Positions 25,055 to 35,362 of a DNA stretch of 64,000 bases are shown piece by piece. The translations under genes were made by a program, and so were the position numbers. This DNA is from Porphyrobacter sp. (GTDB lineage: Bacteria > Pseudomonadota > Alphaproteobacteria > Sphingomonadales > Sphingomonadaceae). Under the pieces are notes generated by a model that was not told where the DNA came from, made no database searches, and saw nothing but the letters and a program-made list of their open reading frames with translations. Position 1 is the first letter of the stretch, and the number at the start of each line of letters is the position of its first letter. The stretch is from the NCBI GenBank assembly GCA_027531395.1, contig JAPZRO010000004.1, positions 930,001 to 994,000 of the forward strand, read 5' to 3'.

Positions 25055-25516
25055 ATGCGCTGCCCCTTCTGCGCCCATGATGACAGTCAGGTAAAGGACT
25101 CCCGCCCGACCGAGGATGGCACCTCGATCCGGCGGCGTCGCCAGTGCTCGTCCTGCGGCGCGCGCTTCACAACCTTCGAGCGGGTGCAGCTGCGCGAGGT
25201 GGTGGTGGTCAAGTCGGGTGACCGGCGCGAGCCGTTCGATCGCCTCAAGCTCGAACAATCGGTCGCGCTCGCCTCGCGCAAGCGCGGGATCGATCAGGAA
25301 CGGCTCGACCAGCTGATTTCGGGCATCCAGCGGCAAGTCGAAACATCGGGCGAGGCCGAAGTCCCCTCCTCTCACATCGGCGAGCTGGTGATGGAAGGTC
25401 TGCGCCAGATCGACTCGGTCGCCTATATCCGCTTTGCCAGCGTGTACCGCGACTTCTCCGAAGCGCGCGACTTCGAAGAATTTGCCAGCACCGTCCAGCA
25501 AGCGGCTAAGGAATAA
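25055..25516 (+). CDS. nrdR: Transcriptional repressor NrdR
   Basis: A 153-aa regulator of ribonucleotide reductase genes. The zinc ribbon uses C3, C6, C31 and C34 (MRCPFC and CSSCG), with the basic stretch RRRRQ between. An ATP-cone domain follows ([27 protein letters not shown]), which senses ATP/dATP, and then the conserved RFASVYRDF segment. Length and motifs are complete. It is placed between a small membrane gene and trmJ. No nrd genes are in the window. Confidence 0.96.
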   Translation: MRCPFCAHDDSQVKDSRPTEDGTSIRRRRQCSSCGARFTTFERVQLREVVVVKSGDRREPFDRLKLEQSVALASRKRGIDQERLDQLISGIQRQVETSGEAEVPSSHIGELVMEGLRQIDSVAYIRFASVYRDFSEARDFEEFASTVQQAAKE

Positions 25517-25523
25517 GCCAAAC

Positions 25524-26270
25524 ATGGCCGATCTCAACAGGCCCGTGATCGTGCTCGTGCGCCCGCAGCTGGGCGAGAACATCGGCAAGGCCGCGCGCGC
25601 GATGCTCAATTTCGGGCTGACCGAGATGCGCCTCGTCAGCCCCCGCGACGGCTGGCCCAACCCTTCCGCCGGCCCGGCCGCCTCGGGTGCGGACATCGTG
25701 CTCGAACAGGCCAGGGTCTACGAAACCACTGCCGAGGCCGTCGCCGACTGCCAGCACGTCCATGCCACCACGGTGCGCAAGCGCGGCGTGACCAAGCCCG
25801 TGATCGGCGCGGACGAAGCCGGGCGGCAGGTCCACACCCTGCCCGGCCGCCACGCGATCATTTTCGGCCCCGAACGCTCGGGGCTGGAAACCGAGGACGT
25901 GGCGCTCGCCCGCAACATCCTGACCATCCCGATCAACCCCGAATTCGGCTCGCTCAACCTCGCGCAGGCGGTGATTCTGGTCGCCTATGAATGGTCGCGC
26001 GCCGGGCGCGAACTGGAGGGTGTCGATCCCGCGCTCGTGCAGCCGACGATCGAAGATATCCTCCCGCCGGCACCGCAGGAGGAGCTGGAAGGCCTGATCG
26101 CCCATTTCGAAAAGCTGCTGGCACCGCGCGACTACTTCCGCCCCGAATCCCGCGCAGAGAGCACCCGCCGCACCTTGCGCACGCTGCTCACCAAGCCGGG
26201 CTGGAACCACCTCGAAGTGCGCACCCTGCGCGGCATCCTCAGCACGCTGGAGCGCGATCCGCAGCGATGA
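25524..26270 (+). CDS. trmJ: TrmJ-like SPOUT RNA methyltransferase
   Basis: A 248-aa TrmH/SpoU-family methyltransferase of the TrmJ type, which 2'-O-methylates position 32 of certain tRNAs. The SAM-binding trefoil knot is seen in FGPERSGLETEDVALARNILTIPI and EFGSLNLAQAVILVAYEW. The N-terminal VRPQLGENIGKAARAMLNFGLTEMRLV block carries the catalytic Asn and Arg. The start at 25524 (MADLNRP) lies 8 bases after nrdR. Other group 1 TrmH methyltransferases are possible, but length and N-terminus favour TrmJ. Confidence 0.85.
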   Translation: MADLNRPVIVLVRPQLGENIGKAARAMLNFGLTEMRLVSPRDGWPNPSAGPAASGADIVLEQARVYETTAEAVADCQHVHATTVRKRGVTKPVIGADEAGRQVHTLPGRHAIIFGPERSGLETEDVALARNILTIPINPEFGSLNLAQAVILVAYEWSRAGRELEGVDPALVQPTIEDILPPAPQEELEGLIAHFEKLLAPRDYFRPESRAESTRRTLRTLLTKPGWNHLEVRTLRGILSTLERDPQR

Positions 26271-26289
26271 AGTCGTTGGTCGATTGGGG

Positions 26290-26317
26290 TTGGACAGCCC
26301 CGCGACCTTGGCTAGGC
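26290..26317 (+). promoter_or_regulatory. Promoter for the 26357 small secreted protein gene
   Basis: TTGGAC at 26290-26295, 16-base spacer, CTAGGC at 26312-26317. It stands 40 bases before the start codon and 20 after the trmJ stop. Confidence 0.45.
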
Positions 26318-26356
26318 ATCACGGCCCTTCTCCCTTCCAATCATGTGAGATTGCAG

Positions 26357-26641
26357 ATGATTCTTACGCGCACCCGCTCGCTGGCCCTTGCTTGCGGCCT
26401 GCTGCTTGTCGCCGCGACCGCCAGCGCCGCCGGGCAGGACAACCCCGCCGCCACCACGCCCCCGGCGAGCGAGGAGACCACCCAGCAGCCCGCGCCGGAC
26501 AGCGCCGAGACCAAGACTGCCGAGGAAGCCGCCGAACCCGAGCGCATCTGCCGCTATGTGAAGCTCGATGCCTCGAGCCGCCGCAAGACCAAGGTGTGCC
26601 GCACCGTCGAGGAATGGCGCGAGCTCAACAACATCCGCTGA
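26357..26641 (+). CDS. Small secreted protein of unknown function
   Basis: A 94-aa product with a signal peptide (MILTRTRSLALACGLLLVAATASAAG, predicted cleavage after ASA). An acidic, Pro/Thr-rich linker of about 35 residues follows, then a compact basic domain with two cysteines in ICRYVKLDASSRRKTKVCRTVEEW that could form a disulfide. This short tail pattern (C...RRKTKVC-T..EW) recurs in small sphingomonad periplasmic proteins, to my recollection; no function is known. It has its own promoter-like element just upstream. Confidence 0.75.
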   Translation: MILTRTRSLALACGLLLVAATASAAGQDNPAATTPPASEETTQQPAPDSAETKTAEEAAEPERICRYVKLDASSRRKTKVCRTVEEWRELNNIR

Positions 26642-26676
26642 GCCCCCCACGCGCACACCATCGCGCACACCATTGC

Positions 26677-26703
26677 TTGACCACAGGCGCAAACCTGCTA
26701 AGC
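26677..26703 (+). promoter_or_regulatory. Promoter for rpsD
   Basis: TTGACC at 26677-26682, 15-base spacer, CTAAGC at 26698-26703 followed by GCGCGC. The predicted 5' untranslated region is about 120 bases, long for this genome. Confidence 0.55.
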
Positions 26704-26790
26704 GCGCGCCTTCGCAAATGGGCCCTGCACCCCGGTGAAGCAGTGGCCGCATCAGGACGGATGTCCCGATGGAGCGATGCCGGGTTGAAT

Positions 26791-26810
26791 GGTTGCCAAA
26801 GGGGCAATCC
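26791..26810 (+). promoter_or_regulatory. Hairpin in the rpsD leader
   Basis: GGTTGCC at 26791-26797 can pair with GGCAATCC at 26803-26810 around a short loop. It sits 22 bases before the rpsD start. Ribosomal protein S4 regulates its own mRNA in several bacteria, so a structured leader is plausible; the pairing is weak evidence alone. Confidence 0.3.
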
Positions 26811-26832
26811 AGCACATTGAAGGACACGACAT

Positions 26833-27447
26833 ATGTCGAAGCGCAAGAGCGCCAAGTACAAGCTTGACCGCCGGATGGGCGAAAACATCTGGGGTCGCCC
26901 GAATTCGCCCGTGAACAAGCGTTCCTACGGCCCCGGCCAGCACGGCCAGCGCCGCAAGGGCAAGATGAGCGACTTCGGTCTGCAGCTGCGCGCCAAACAG
27001 AAGCTCAAGGGCTACTACGGCGACGTCACCGAAAAGCAGTTCAAGCGCACCTATGCCGAAGCTGCCCGGATGAAGGGCGACACCAGCCAGAACCTGATCG
27101 GTCTGCTCGAGCGTCGTCTCGACATGATCGTCTACCGCGCCAAGTTCGCGCCGACCATCTTCGCCGCGCGCCAGATCGTCAGCCACGGCCACATCTACGT
27201 CAACGGCGTGAAGTGCAACATCGCCTCGCGCCGGGTCGATGTGGGCGACGTCATCAGCCTCGGCAGCAAGGCCAAGGAAATGGCGCTGGTGATCGAAGCC
27301 CAGAGCCTGCCCGAGCGTGACATCCCCGATTACGTCGCGCCCGACGGCAACGACAAGGTGCAGTTCACCCGCGTGCCGAAGCTCGACGAAGTGCCCTATC
27401 CGGTGACCATGGAACCGAACCTGGTGGTCGAGTTCTACTCGCGCTGA
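26833..27447 (+). CDS. rpsD: 30S ribosomal protein S4
   Basis: A 204-aa small-subunit primary assembly protein that binds 16S rRNA. It begins [21 protein letters not shown]; the alphaproteobacterial form lacks the zinc cysteines of some S4 proteins. The S4 RNA-binding domain is seen in [41 protein letters not shown] ribosome site precedes the start. It is a single-gene unit with its own promoter and a strong terminator. Confidence 0.98.
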   Translation: MSKRKSAKYKLDRRMGENIWGRPNSPVNKRSYGPGQHGQRRKGKMSDFGLQLRAKQKLKGYYGDVTEKQFKRTYAEAARMKGDTSQNLIGLLERRLDMIVYRAKFAPTIFAARQIVSHGHIYVNGVKCNIASRRVDVGDVISLGSKAKEMALVIEAQSLPERDIPDYVAPDGNDKVQFTRVPKLDEVPYPVTMEPNLVVEFYSR

Positions 27448-27474
27448 TCCTTCGGGCATCGCAGACAATTTCGC

Positions 27475-27508
27475 AAAGGGCGGCCTTTCGGGGCCGCCCT
27501 TTTCTTTT
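27475..27508 (+). terminator. Rho-independent terminator of rpsD
   Basis: AAAGGGCGGCC at 27475-27485 pairs with GGCCGCCCTTT at 27492-27502 around TTTCGG, followed by a T-rich run through 27508. It starts 28 bases after the rpsD stop. Confidence 0.9.
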
Positions 27509-27562
27509 GGGCACGGCTTGGCCATCATGGGCGCGACACCTGACGAAGGGATCGCGTCACTC

Positions 27563-28201
27563 ATGAACATCCTGCTGCTGGACGGGCACCCCGACGAGGC
27601 CCGCCTCACCACCCACCTGCTCGATACCTATGCCGCGGCCCTGCCCGCTGGCACGCAGGTGACCCGCGTGGCGGTGCGCGATCTCGCCTTCACCCCGGTG
27701 CTGCGCCACGGCTACAAGCGCCGAACCGAATGGGAGCCCGACATTAGCGCGCTCGCCGAGGTGCTTGATGCCTGCGATCATCTGGTGGTCGCTTTCCCGA
27801 TGTGGTGGGGCGCGGAACCGGCGGAGCTCAAGGGCCTGATCGACCGGCTGTTCCTGCCGAAATTCACCTTCGCCTATCACGTCGGTGATCCGTGGTGGGA
27901 CAAGCTGATGCAGGGCCGCTCGGCCGATCTGATCGTGACGATGGACACCCCGCCCTTCGTGCTGAAGTGGTATCACGGCAATCCGGTGATCCGGCGCTGG
28001 AAGGGTCAGATCCTCGGCTTCTGCGGCTTTGCCCCGGTGCGCACGCTATCGTTCGGACCGGTGGGCGAGAACACCCCGCCGCGCAACATCGCCAAGTGGG
28101 AAGCGCGGGTGGCAAGGCTCGCGCGTTCGATCCGTCAGAAAGCGCCGGAGAAGAAACAGCCGCGCCTTGCAGCGTTTCTGGGCAAGGACGTCAGCCCCTG
28201 A
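27563..28201 (+). CDS. NAD(P)H:quinone-oxidoreductase-like flavoprotein (flavodoxin fold)
   Basis: A 212-aa flavodoxin-fold enzyme of the NQO1/MdaB/KefF group. MNILLLDGHPDEARLT is the FMN phosphate-binding start. HLVVAFPMWWGAEPAELKGLIDRLFLPKFTFAY is the second signature, with the PMWW flavin-contact loop. GFCGFAPVRTLSFGPV near residue 155 is a third. The start at 27563 matches the family; ATG codons further upstream lie in the terminator spacer. It overlaps the convergent chorismate mutase gene by 11 bases. The physiological acceptor is unknown. Confidence 0.88.
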   Translation: MNILLLDGHPDEARLTTHLLDTYAAALPAGTQVTRVAVRDLAFTPVLRHGYKRRTEWEPDISALAEVLDACDHLVVAFPMWWGAEPAELKGLIDRLFLPKFTFAYHVGDPWWDKLMQGRSADLIVTMDTPPFVLKWYHGNPVIRRWKGQILGFCGFAPVRTLSFGPVGENTPPRNIAKWEARVARLARSIRQKAPEKKQPRLAAFLGKDVSP

Positions 28202-28502
28202 TCCGGTCCCACTCGGTGAACTCGTAGGCGATCGAGCCTTCGACGAGGCGTTCCCAGATGTCGGCGATGACATCGCCGGGGATACCATGCGCCTCGGCCT
28301 CGGCCACGGCGGCGGCGATCACCCGGGCCTTGCGCTCTTCATCGCGCACCGCATCGCGGCTTGGCTTGATCCGGGCGGCGGCGCGCATGTAGCCGAAGCG
28401 CGTCGCCAGCAGCGCCACCAGCTCGCGGTCAAGGGCGTCAACCCCGGCGCGCACCTCGGCCATGGCGGTGCAATTCTCGGGGCTCAGGGGAGTGTCCGTC
28501 AT
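28191..28502 (-). CDS. Chorismate mutase (AroQ type)
   Basis: A 103-aa, all-helical protein that would convert chorismate to prephenate for Phe/Tyr synthesis. The AroQ pattern is visible: VRAGVDALDRELVALLATRFGYMRAAARIKPSRDAVRDEERKARVI, with the conserved Arg and Lys that bind the substrate carboxylates, and a C-terminal helix VIADIWERLVEGSIAYE. It is monofunctional, with no prephenate dehydratase attached. The start at 28502 (MTDTPLSPEN) is chosen over the open 5' extension. Confidence 0.88.
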   Translation of the reverse strand: MTDTPLSPENCTAMAEVRAGVDALDRELVALLATRFGYMRAAARIKPSRDAVRDEERKARVIAAAVAEAEAHGIPGDVIADIWERLVEGSIAYEFTEWDRIRG

Positions 28503-28554
28503 GGCCCCCGCCCTAGGCGGTGCGGCCCCGATTTGTCGAGTGCCTTCGGCGCAT

Positions 28555-30579
28555 TCACCCGCCCTTGCCAAGGTTCTCGTCGAGAAAACGGCCGATGGTC
28601 GCAAGCATGTCGACCCGCGCCGCGCTGTCATCGAGATCGTGCTGGAGATCCTCGTATTCGCGATAGATCACCGGCTTGCCCGCGGCCTTGAGCGCGCGCT
28701 CCATCGCCTGGGCGTGGCGCACGTCGACATTGAGATCGCGCGTTCCGTGGAACAGCGCCACAGGTGCGGCGAAGCGGGCCGCATGGCGGCGAGGGCTGCC
28801 GGCTGCGACATGGGGGCCGTTGCCCACGAATTGCTGGACGAGCCGCGAGGAGGTGTAGTTGCGCTTGTCCTCGACCAGATAGTCAAGGTCGGTCACCGGC
28901 GCGATCGCCACCACCGCCTTGTAGAGCGCCGGATCGAGCACCTGCGATTGCAGCGCGGCATAGCCCCCGTAGGACCACCCGACGATGGCGAGGCTGTCGG
29001 CCCGGGCGATGCCCTCGCTCACCAGCCAGCGCGCCGCATCGTTGACGTCGCCGATCGCCACGTCCCACGCCTTGAAGCCGTTGCGCCCGTACCACGCCTC
29101 GCCATAGCCCGACGAACCGCGATAGTTCGGCTGGAGCACGGCATAGCCGCGTGCGGTAAAGTACTGCACCAGCCAGTCGAAGCCCCATTCGTCGCGTGAC
29201 GAGGGGCCGCCGTGGGGCATGACCACCGCAGGCAGGCCCTTGCCGTCCGAGCCCGGCGGCAGGGTGAGGTAGGCCGGGATCTGCGTGCCGTCGGCGGCCG
29301 GGTAGGTGACGGGCTGCATCTTGCCCATCGCCTTGTCGGTCAGTTCCATGCGCACCGGCAGCAGCGGTTCGAGGCTCCGCTTCTCCTTGTCGTAGAGGTA
29401 GACCATCCCCGCTTGGGTATCACTGCCGGCGATCAGCAGGATGCGCTTCTCGTCGCTGCTGGTGCCCACAAGGTTGATCAGCGGCGTATCGGGAAGCGCC
29501 TTGGCGAGGCCGGCCGCGAGCTTCTTCAGCTCGGGATCGAAATAGACCACCTCGCGCTTCTCGGTGGCGTAGCTGGCGCCCACCACGCGGCGCTTGCGGC
29601 CGATGCGGATCAGCGCGTCGACATCGACATCGCCGCGCGCCATCACCAGCTTGCCGGCATCGCTGCCATCGAGCAGCACCTCGACCACCGCGTCATAACC
29701 GCCCTTGGTGATGAAGCCGTAGGCGACATTGCGCGCGCTATCGACCGCTACGGGGGAGAAGCCGGAGATCGGCTGGCCGTCGATGGTGAGCTTCTCGAAC
29801 TTCTTCCAGTTGTTGCTGCCGGGGGTGCGATAGAGATAGACATATTCGCCGGTCAGATTGCCGGTGCCGTCATAGAGCGCGCGAACCTTGATGCGCACCT
29901 CGCCGTTCTCGTCCGCGACATAGCGCACCGCGCCATCATCGGGCGCCTCTCGCGTGCGGGTCTTGCCGGTGACGACATCGACCAGATCGACTCCGAGGCC
30001 CGACTTGGAATTGGTCAGGCGGGTGTTGATGTCGCTTTCGGGGATGTAGTTGCGGGTCATGAGCACCTCGCCCTCGCCGTCATTGACGTCGAAGGCGACG
30101 ATATCGCCGCCGTCCTGGTTGAAGCCGGTGGCGCGGAACGAATCGCGTTGGCTGAGCATCTTGGCTTCGGTGCCATCGGCATTGATCGCGAACAGCCGGT
30201 CAAACGGCACCAACAGCCCGCCCGCGCCCTTGCCCATCCCCGAAACCTGACAGACAAGCCGGATATCGGTCGCCCATTCGCACCACGCGAAGTCGCCGAT
30301 CTTCTCGGTGTTCTGGAGCACGGGGACGATCTTGGCATCGCCCGCGAGATCGATGACGTTGATGACCTCGCTATGCTCCGGCCCGGGGGCGATATAGGCG
30401 ATCTTGGTGCCCGAGGGCGACAGGCTGATATCGAGCACCGAGGAGCGGGCGCCAAAGTCGCGCGCGGCGGCATCGGGAGCCTCCTGCGCCATCGCCGGAA
30501 CAGTCACCAGCAGGCCGGCCAACAGCCCCGCGCGCAAGGCCCGCACCCGGCCGGCACACCCCGAAAACCCTGTGATCAT
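28555..30579 (-). CDS. S9-family prolyl oligopeptidase / acylaminoacyl-peptidase-like, secreted
   Basis: A 674-aa serine peptidase. A signal peptide covers about the first 32 residues (ending VTVPAMAQ). An N-terminal beta-propeller domain follows (repeats such as LDISLSPSGTKIAYIAPG). The C-terminal alpha/beta-hydrolase domain carries the nucleophile in VGWSYGGYAAL, the acid in LFHGTRDLNVDV, and the His near the end (EYEDLQHDLDD). S9C enzymes of this design are common in sphingomonads, exported to the periplasm. The start at 30579 gives a clean signal sequence; an open extension reaches 30636. Confidence 0.9.
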   Translation of the reverse strand: MITGFSGCAGRVRALRAGLLAGLLVTVPAMAQEAPDAAARDFGARSSVLDISLSPSGTKIAYIAPGPEHSEVINVIDLAGDAKIVPVLQNTEKIGDFAWCEWATDIRLVCQVSGMGKGAGGLLVPFDRLFAINADGTEAKMLSQRDSFRATGFNQDGGDIVAFDVNDGEGEVLMTRNYIPESDINTRLTNSKSGLGVDLVDVVTGKTRTREAPDDGAVRYVADENGEVRIKVRALYDGTGNLTGEYVYLYRTPGSNNWKKFEKLTIDGQPISGFSPVAVDSARNVAYGFITKGGYDAVVEVLLDGSDAGKLVMARGDVDVDALIRIGRKRRVVGASYATEKREVVYFDPELKKLAAGLAKALPDTPLINLVGTSSDEKRILLIAGSDTQAGMVYLYDKEKRSLEPLLPVRMELTDKAMGKMQPVTYPAADGTQIPAYLTLPPGSDGKGLPAVVMPHGGPSSRDEWGFDWLVQYFTARGYAVLQPNYRGSSGYGEAWYGRNGFKAWDVAIGDVNDAARWLVSEGIARADSLAIVGWSYGGYAALQSQVLDPALYKAVVAIAPVTDLDYLVEDKRNYTSSRLVQQFVGNGPHVAAGSPRRHAARFAAPVALFHGTRDLNVDVRHAQAMERALKAAGKPVIYREYEDLQHDLDDSAARVDMLATIGRFLDENLGKGG

Positions 30580-30632
30580 CCCCGCGCCCCTCTTCTGCGA
30601 CAGGCCCGAGCCTATCGCAAGGCGCTGCGGGT

Positions 30633-31781
<1,149 letters not shown>

Positions 31782-31807
31782 CTAACGTCCCTGCCCTGCC
31801 GCGCAAC

Positions 31808-31849
31808 AAAAAAGGCAGGAGCAGCCGAAGGGGGGTGCTGCTCCTGCCC
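31808..31849 (-). terminator. Strong rho-independent terminator after the outer-membrane protein gene
   Basis: On the minus strand, GGCAGGAGCAGC (31848-31837) pairs perfectly with GCTGCTCCTGCC (31825-31814), followed by six T (31813-31808). It lies 25 bases past the stop of the gene at 31874-32401 and insulates tgt from it. Confidence 0.93.
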
Positions 31850-31873
31850 GGTTTTGGCGTGGGTGTTCAGGCC

Positions 31874-32401
31874 TTAGAAGGCGTAGAGCACGCCCACGGT
31901 GGCACGGGTCGAATCGAAGGCGATCGTATCGAGCCCGGCGCGGAAGCGGATCGGGCTGTCGCCGAGGCCGAATTCGACGCCGGCACCGACGAGGTAGTCG
32001 CCATCGGTATCATCGAAGCCGACCACCGGCGGGGTGATCAACCCGCTGAGATCGAAATCGACTTCCTGATAGCCGCCGCGCACGAAGATCTTGCCGGTCT
32101 CGCCGACGCGCACACCGGCGCGGGCGGCGATGCCGTATTCGTTGTCGATGCGGCCGTCGCCGATGTGGTAGTTGCCTTCGGCGCCGACGAAGAAGGTCTT
32201 GCCGACCGGCACGTCGACCCCGGCCACGATGCCGTAGATGCCGCCGTCGTCATTGGGCAGACCGCTGCCGAGATCGTGGATCCCGGCCGATGCGCCGACA
32301 TAAGCTTCGACCTTGGGGTCTTCGTTCGACTGCGCCTGGGCAGCCGCCGGAAGTGCCATCGCGCCCATCGCTGCAAGCGTGGTGAATGCGATTTTCCTCA
32401 T
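31874..32401 (-). CDS. Opacity-like outer-membrane beta-barrel protein
   Basis: A 175-aa protein with a signal peptide (MRKIAFTTLAAMGAMALPAAAQAQ) and a region of alternating short strands and turns (VEAYVGASAGIHDLG, KTFFVGAEGNYHIGD, YGIAARAGVRVGETGKIFVRGGYQE, FRAGLDTI), ending in phenylalanine (ATVGVLYAF), the usual signal for outer-membrane insertion. It fits an eight-stranded OmpA/OprW/opacity-like porin. The start at 32401 is chosen because it begins the signal peptide. The function is unknown. It is a single-gene unit with a strong terminator. Confidence 0.85.
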   Translation of the reverse strand: MRKIAFTTLAAMGAMALPAAAQAQSNEDPKVEAYVGASAGIHDLGSGLPNDDGGIYGIVAGVDVPVGKTFFVGAEGNYHIGDGRIDNEYGIAARAGVRVGETGKIFVRGGYQEVDFDLSGLITPPVVGFDDTDGDYLVGAGVEFGLGDSPIRFRAGLDTIAFDSTRATVGVLYAF

Positions 32402-32564
32402 GCGTTTGTATCCTTGTTTCTTGCCTGCCGCAGGGGGTGCGGCGGTGAGCAAGCTGTTAGGATTCAGTCACTTTCTGTTACCTGAACGAGACGACGAGGC
32501 GACGTTCAGGCCAGACGGACAGCATGTCGCGCTCGACAAAGGCCGCTTGCAGAGTGCCCGGAGG

Positions 32565-33332
32565 TCACTCGCGCAGGCGCCATCCGGTGCGGAAGATCAC
32601 CGCGATGATCACCACGCTCACCGTCAGGAACCCGAGCGTGAGGCCGAGCGAGAGGGCAATCGGCACATCGGACGTGCCATAGAAGGTCCAGCGCAGCCCG
32701 CTCACCAGAAAGGCGATCGGATTGGCGAGCGCGATGGCGTCCCACGGCGCGGGCAGATCGCGGATCGAATAGAAGGTGCCGCCAAGGAAGGTCAGCGGGG
32801 TGAGGATCAGCATCGGGATGATCCCGAGCTTTTCGAAGGAATCGGCCCAGATACCGAGGATGAAGCCGAACAGCGCGAAACTGGCCGCCACCAGCATGAT
32901 GTAGCCCGCAGCGAGGAACGGATGGGCGATCTCGTAATCGACAAACAGCCGCGCCGTGCCGAGGATGATCGCGGCAAGGATCAGGCCCTTGGTCGCCGCC
33001 GCCCCGACGAAGCCCGCGAGCGTCTCGGCCACGCCCACCGGAGCCGAGAGCAATTCGTAGATCGTGCCGGTGAAGCGCGGCATGTAGATGCCGAAGCTGG
33101 CGTTGCTGGTGGTTTCCCCCAGCAGGGTCAGCATCAGCAGGCCGGGGATGATGAAGGCGCCGTAAGGCACGCCGCCGACCGGTTCCATCCGCGCGCCGAT
33201 CACCGATCCGAACACCACGAAATAGAGCGAGGTGGTGAGCACCGGCGAGAGGATCGACTGGAAGGCGGTGCGGAAGGCCCGCGCCATCTCGCGGCGGTAG
33301 ATCGCATAGGCGCTGCGCCAATTGAAATACAT
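32565..33332 (-). CDS. ABC-2 type exporter permease
   Basis: A 255-aa membrane subunit with six hydrophobic segments, the design of ABC-2 permeases for lipids, polysaccharides or drugs. The central loop [20 protein letters not shown] and the following helix near [13 protein letters not shown] are typical of the ABC-2 family. The ATG at 33332 overlaps the stop of the ATPase gene as TGATG; a GTG one codon earlier could also initiate. The substrate cannot be deduced; similar YadH-like pairs are of unknown or export function. Confidence 0.9.
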   Translation of the reverse strand: MYFNWRSAYAIYRREMARAFRTAFQSILSPVLTTSLYFVVFGSVIGARMEPVGGVPYGAFIIPGLLMLTLLGETTSNASFGIYMPRFTGTIYELLSAPVGVAETLAGFVGAAATKGLILAAIILGTARLFVDYEIAHPFLAAGYIMLVAASFALFGFILGIWADSFEKLGIIPMLILTPLTFLGGTFYSIRDLPAPWDAIALANPIAFLVSGLRWTFYGTSDVPIALSLGLTLGFLTVSVVIIAVIFRTGWRLRE

Positions 33333-34273
33333 CACGCTGCCTCCCGCTCGCCGAGCAGGCCGACGAAGATATCCTCCAGCGAGGAATCGTGAATGTCGAT
33401 GCTGGTATAGCCTACTCCTGCGCGGGTAAGCGCCTGCGTGAGGCTTGCGACCTCGGCCCGGCCCCCGCCCTCGCCGCTGCCGCCGCGATAGACAAGCCGC
33501 GCGCCGCCTTCGCCCAGCTCGACCGGGAAGGCGGCAATTTCGGGCGGCAGCGCGCCAAGCGGCGCGGCGAGGGCGATCACCGCCTCGGTGGTGCCGAGCC
33601 GTTCCATCATCGCGTCCTTGTCGTCCACCATCAGGATGCGCCCGCCGCGGATGATGCCCACGCGGTCAGCCATTTCCTCGGCTTCCTCGATGTAATGGGT
33701 GGTGAGAATGATGGTGACGCCGCGCTCCTTCAGGCCCGCGATCTGCCGCCACATATCCTTGCGCAGCTCGACGTCGACGCCTGCGGTGGGCTCGTCGAGG
33801 AACAGCAGTTCGGGCTCGTGCGCCAGCGCCTTGGCGATCAGCACGCGGCGCTTCATCCCGCCCGATAGCGCGCGGATCTGCGCGTCCTTCTTGTCCCACA
33901 GCGACAGGCTCCGGAGAATGTCCTCGAGCCGCGCGGGATCATGGGGCTTGCCGAACAGCCCCTGCGAATAGGCCACCGCGCGCCACACGGTCTCGAACAT
34001 GTCGGTCGCGAGTTCCTGCGGCACCAGCCCGATCCGCGCGCGTGCCGAGCGCCAGTCGCGCGCCAGATCATGCCCGAAGGCGGTGATCGTCCCGCCAGTG
34101 GGCCGCACCAGCCCGCATACCGCGCCGATCAGCGTGGTCTTGCCCGCCCCGTTCGGCCCGAGCAGCGCGAAGATCTCGCCCTTGCGGATGTCGAGATCGA
34201 CAGCGTCGAGCGCGCGGGTGCCGCCCCGATAGGTCTTGGTCAGGCCGCGGATCGACAGGATAGGTTCGTGCAT
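33332..34273 (-). CDS. ABC exporter ATP-binding subunit
   Basis: A 313-aa ATPase of the multidrug/YadG-like class. The Walker A motif is [15 protein letters not shown] (about residue 38), the signature is [16 protein letters not shown], and Walker B is [13 protein letters not shown], followed by the switch His in [12 protein letters not shown]. The C-terminal 90 residues form the accessory domain of this group. It is coupled to the permease gene by a TGATG overlap. queA ends nine bases upstream, so the pair may be transcribed from the queA side. Confidence 0.94.
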   Translation of the reverse strand: MHEPILSIRGLTKTYRGGTRALDAVDLDIRKGEIFALLGPNGAGKTTLIGAVCGLVRPTGGTITAFGHDLARDWRSARARIGLVPQELATDMFETVWRAVAYSQGLFGKPHDPARLEDILRSLSLWDKKDAQIRALSGGMKRRVLIAKALAHEPELLFLDEPTAGVDVELRKDMWRQIAGLKERGVTIILTTHYIEEAEEMADRVGIIRGGRILMVDDKDAMMERLGTTEAVIALAAPLGALPPEIAAFPVELGEGGARLVYRGGSGEGGGRAEVASLTQALTRAGVGYTSIDIHDSSLEDIFVGLLGEREAA

Positions 34274-34282
34274 AGCTACCGG

Positions 34283-35320
34283 TTACGGGAGCAGCAGCGA
34301 GGAGTCACCATAGGAATAGAAGCGGTATTCGTTTGCGATGGCATGGGCATAGGCCGCCATCATCCGTTCGCGCCCCATCAGCGCAGAAACCAGCATCATC
34401 AGGGTGGACTTGGGCAGGTGGAAATTGGTCATCAGCCCATCCACCGCCTTGAGGCGGTATCCGGGGGTGATGAAGATCGCGGTGTCTCCGGCGAAGGGCT
34501 GGATCACGCCGTTCTCGTCCACCGCGCTTTCCAGCAGGCGCAACGAGGTGGTGCCGACCGCGATGATCCGGCCTCCGGCTGCGCGGGCCGCGTTGAGCTG
34601 GTCGGCGGTTTCCTGCGAGATGCGTCCGAACTCGGCGTGCATCTGGTGGTCGTCGGTATCATCGGCCTTCACCGGAAGGAAGGTGCCCGCGCCGACATGC
34701 AGCGTCAGCATCGCCCGCCCGATCCCGGCAGCGTCGATCGCGTCGACCAGCCTCTGGGTGAAGTGCAGCGAGGCGGTGGGCGCGGCGACCGCCCCTTCCT
34801 CACGCGCGAACATGGTTTGGTAGTCCTCGAGGTCCTGTTCATCGACCCCGCGCTTGCTGGCGATGTAAGGCGGCAGCGGCATGGTGCCGGCGCGGTCGAG
34901 CAGGACTTCGACCGGCTCCTCGCCCTCGAAGAACAGGGTGAGCGAGCCATCCTCGTGGCGTTCCTCGGCCAGCGCGGTAACCCCGCCGCCGAACATGAGC
35001 TGGTCGCCGATCTTCACGCGCTTGGCGTTCCTGAGGAAAGCCTGCCAGCGCCGGAGATCGAGCCGCTTGTGCAGCGTCGCGCCGATCCTTGCCTCACCAT
35101 CGGCGCGGCGGCCTTCGAGCTGGGCGGGAATCACGCGGGTGTCGTTGAACACCAGCACGTCGCCGGCTCTGAGAAGGCTGGGCAGGTCGCGCACGCCGCG
35201 ATCCTCGAACGGAGCATCAGCCCCGCGCACCACCAGCATCCGCGCCGCATCGCGCGGGCGAACGGGACGCAGGGCGATACGCTCCTGCGGCAGCTCGAAA
35301 TCGAACAGGTCTACCTTCAT
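34283..35320 (-). CDS. queA: S-adenosylmethionine:tRNA ribosyltransferase-isomerase
   Basis: A 345-aa enzyme that transfers the ribosyl part of SAM to preQ1 in tRNA, giving epoxyqueuosine. Family blocks are [24 protein letters not shown] at the start, [68 protein letters not shown], and [18 protein letters not shown]. The protein is complete. It acts after tgt in the same pathway. It lies 42 bases downstream of the cyclophilin gene. Confidence 0.97.
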   Translation of the reverse strand: MKVDLFDFELPQERIALRPVRPRDAARMLVVRGADAPFEDRGVRDLPSLLRAGDVLVFNDTRVIPAQLEGRRADGEARIGATLHKRLDLRRWQAFLRNAKRVKIGDQLMFGGGVTALAEERHEDGSLTLFFEGEEPVEVLLDRAGTMPLPPYIASKRGVDEQDLEDYQTMFAREEGAVAAPTASLHFTQRLVDAIDAAGIGRAMLTLHVGAGTFLPVKADDTDDHQMHAEFGRISQETADQLNAARAAGGRIIAVGTTSLRLLESAVDENGVIQPFAGDTAIFITPGYRLKAVDGLMTNFHLPKSTLMMLVSALMGRERMMAAYAHAIANEYRFYSYGDSSLLLP

Positions 35321-35362
35321 GGCCCGCGCCCCTAGCCCTTTGGCAGGGCGCGGAAAAGCCCC

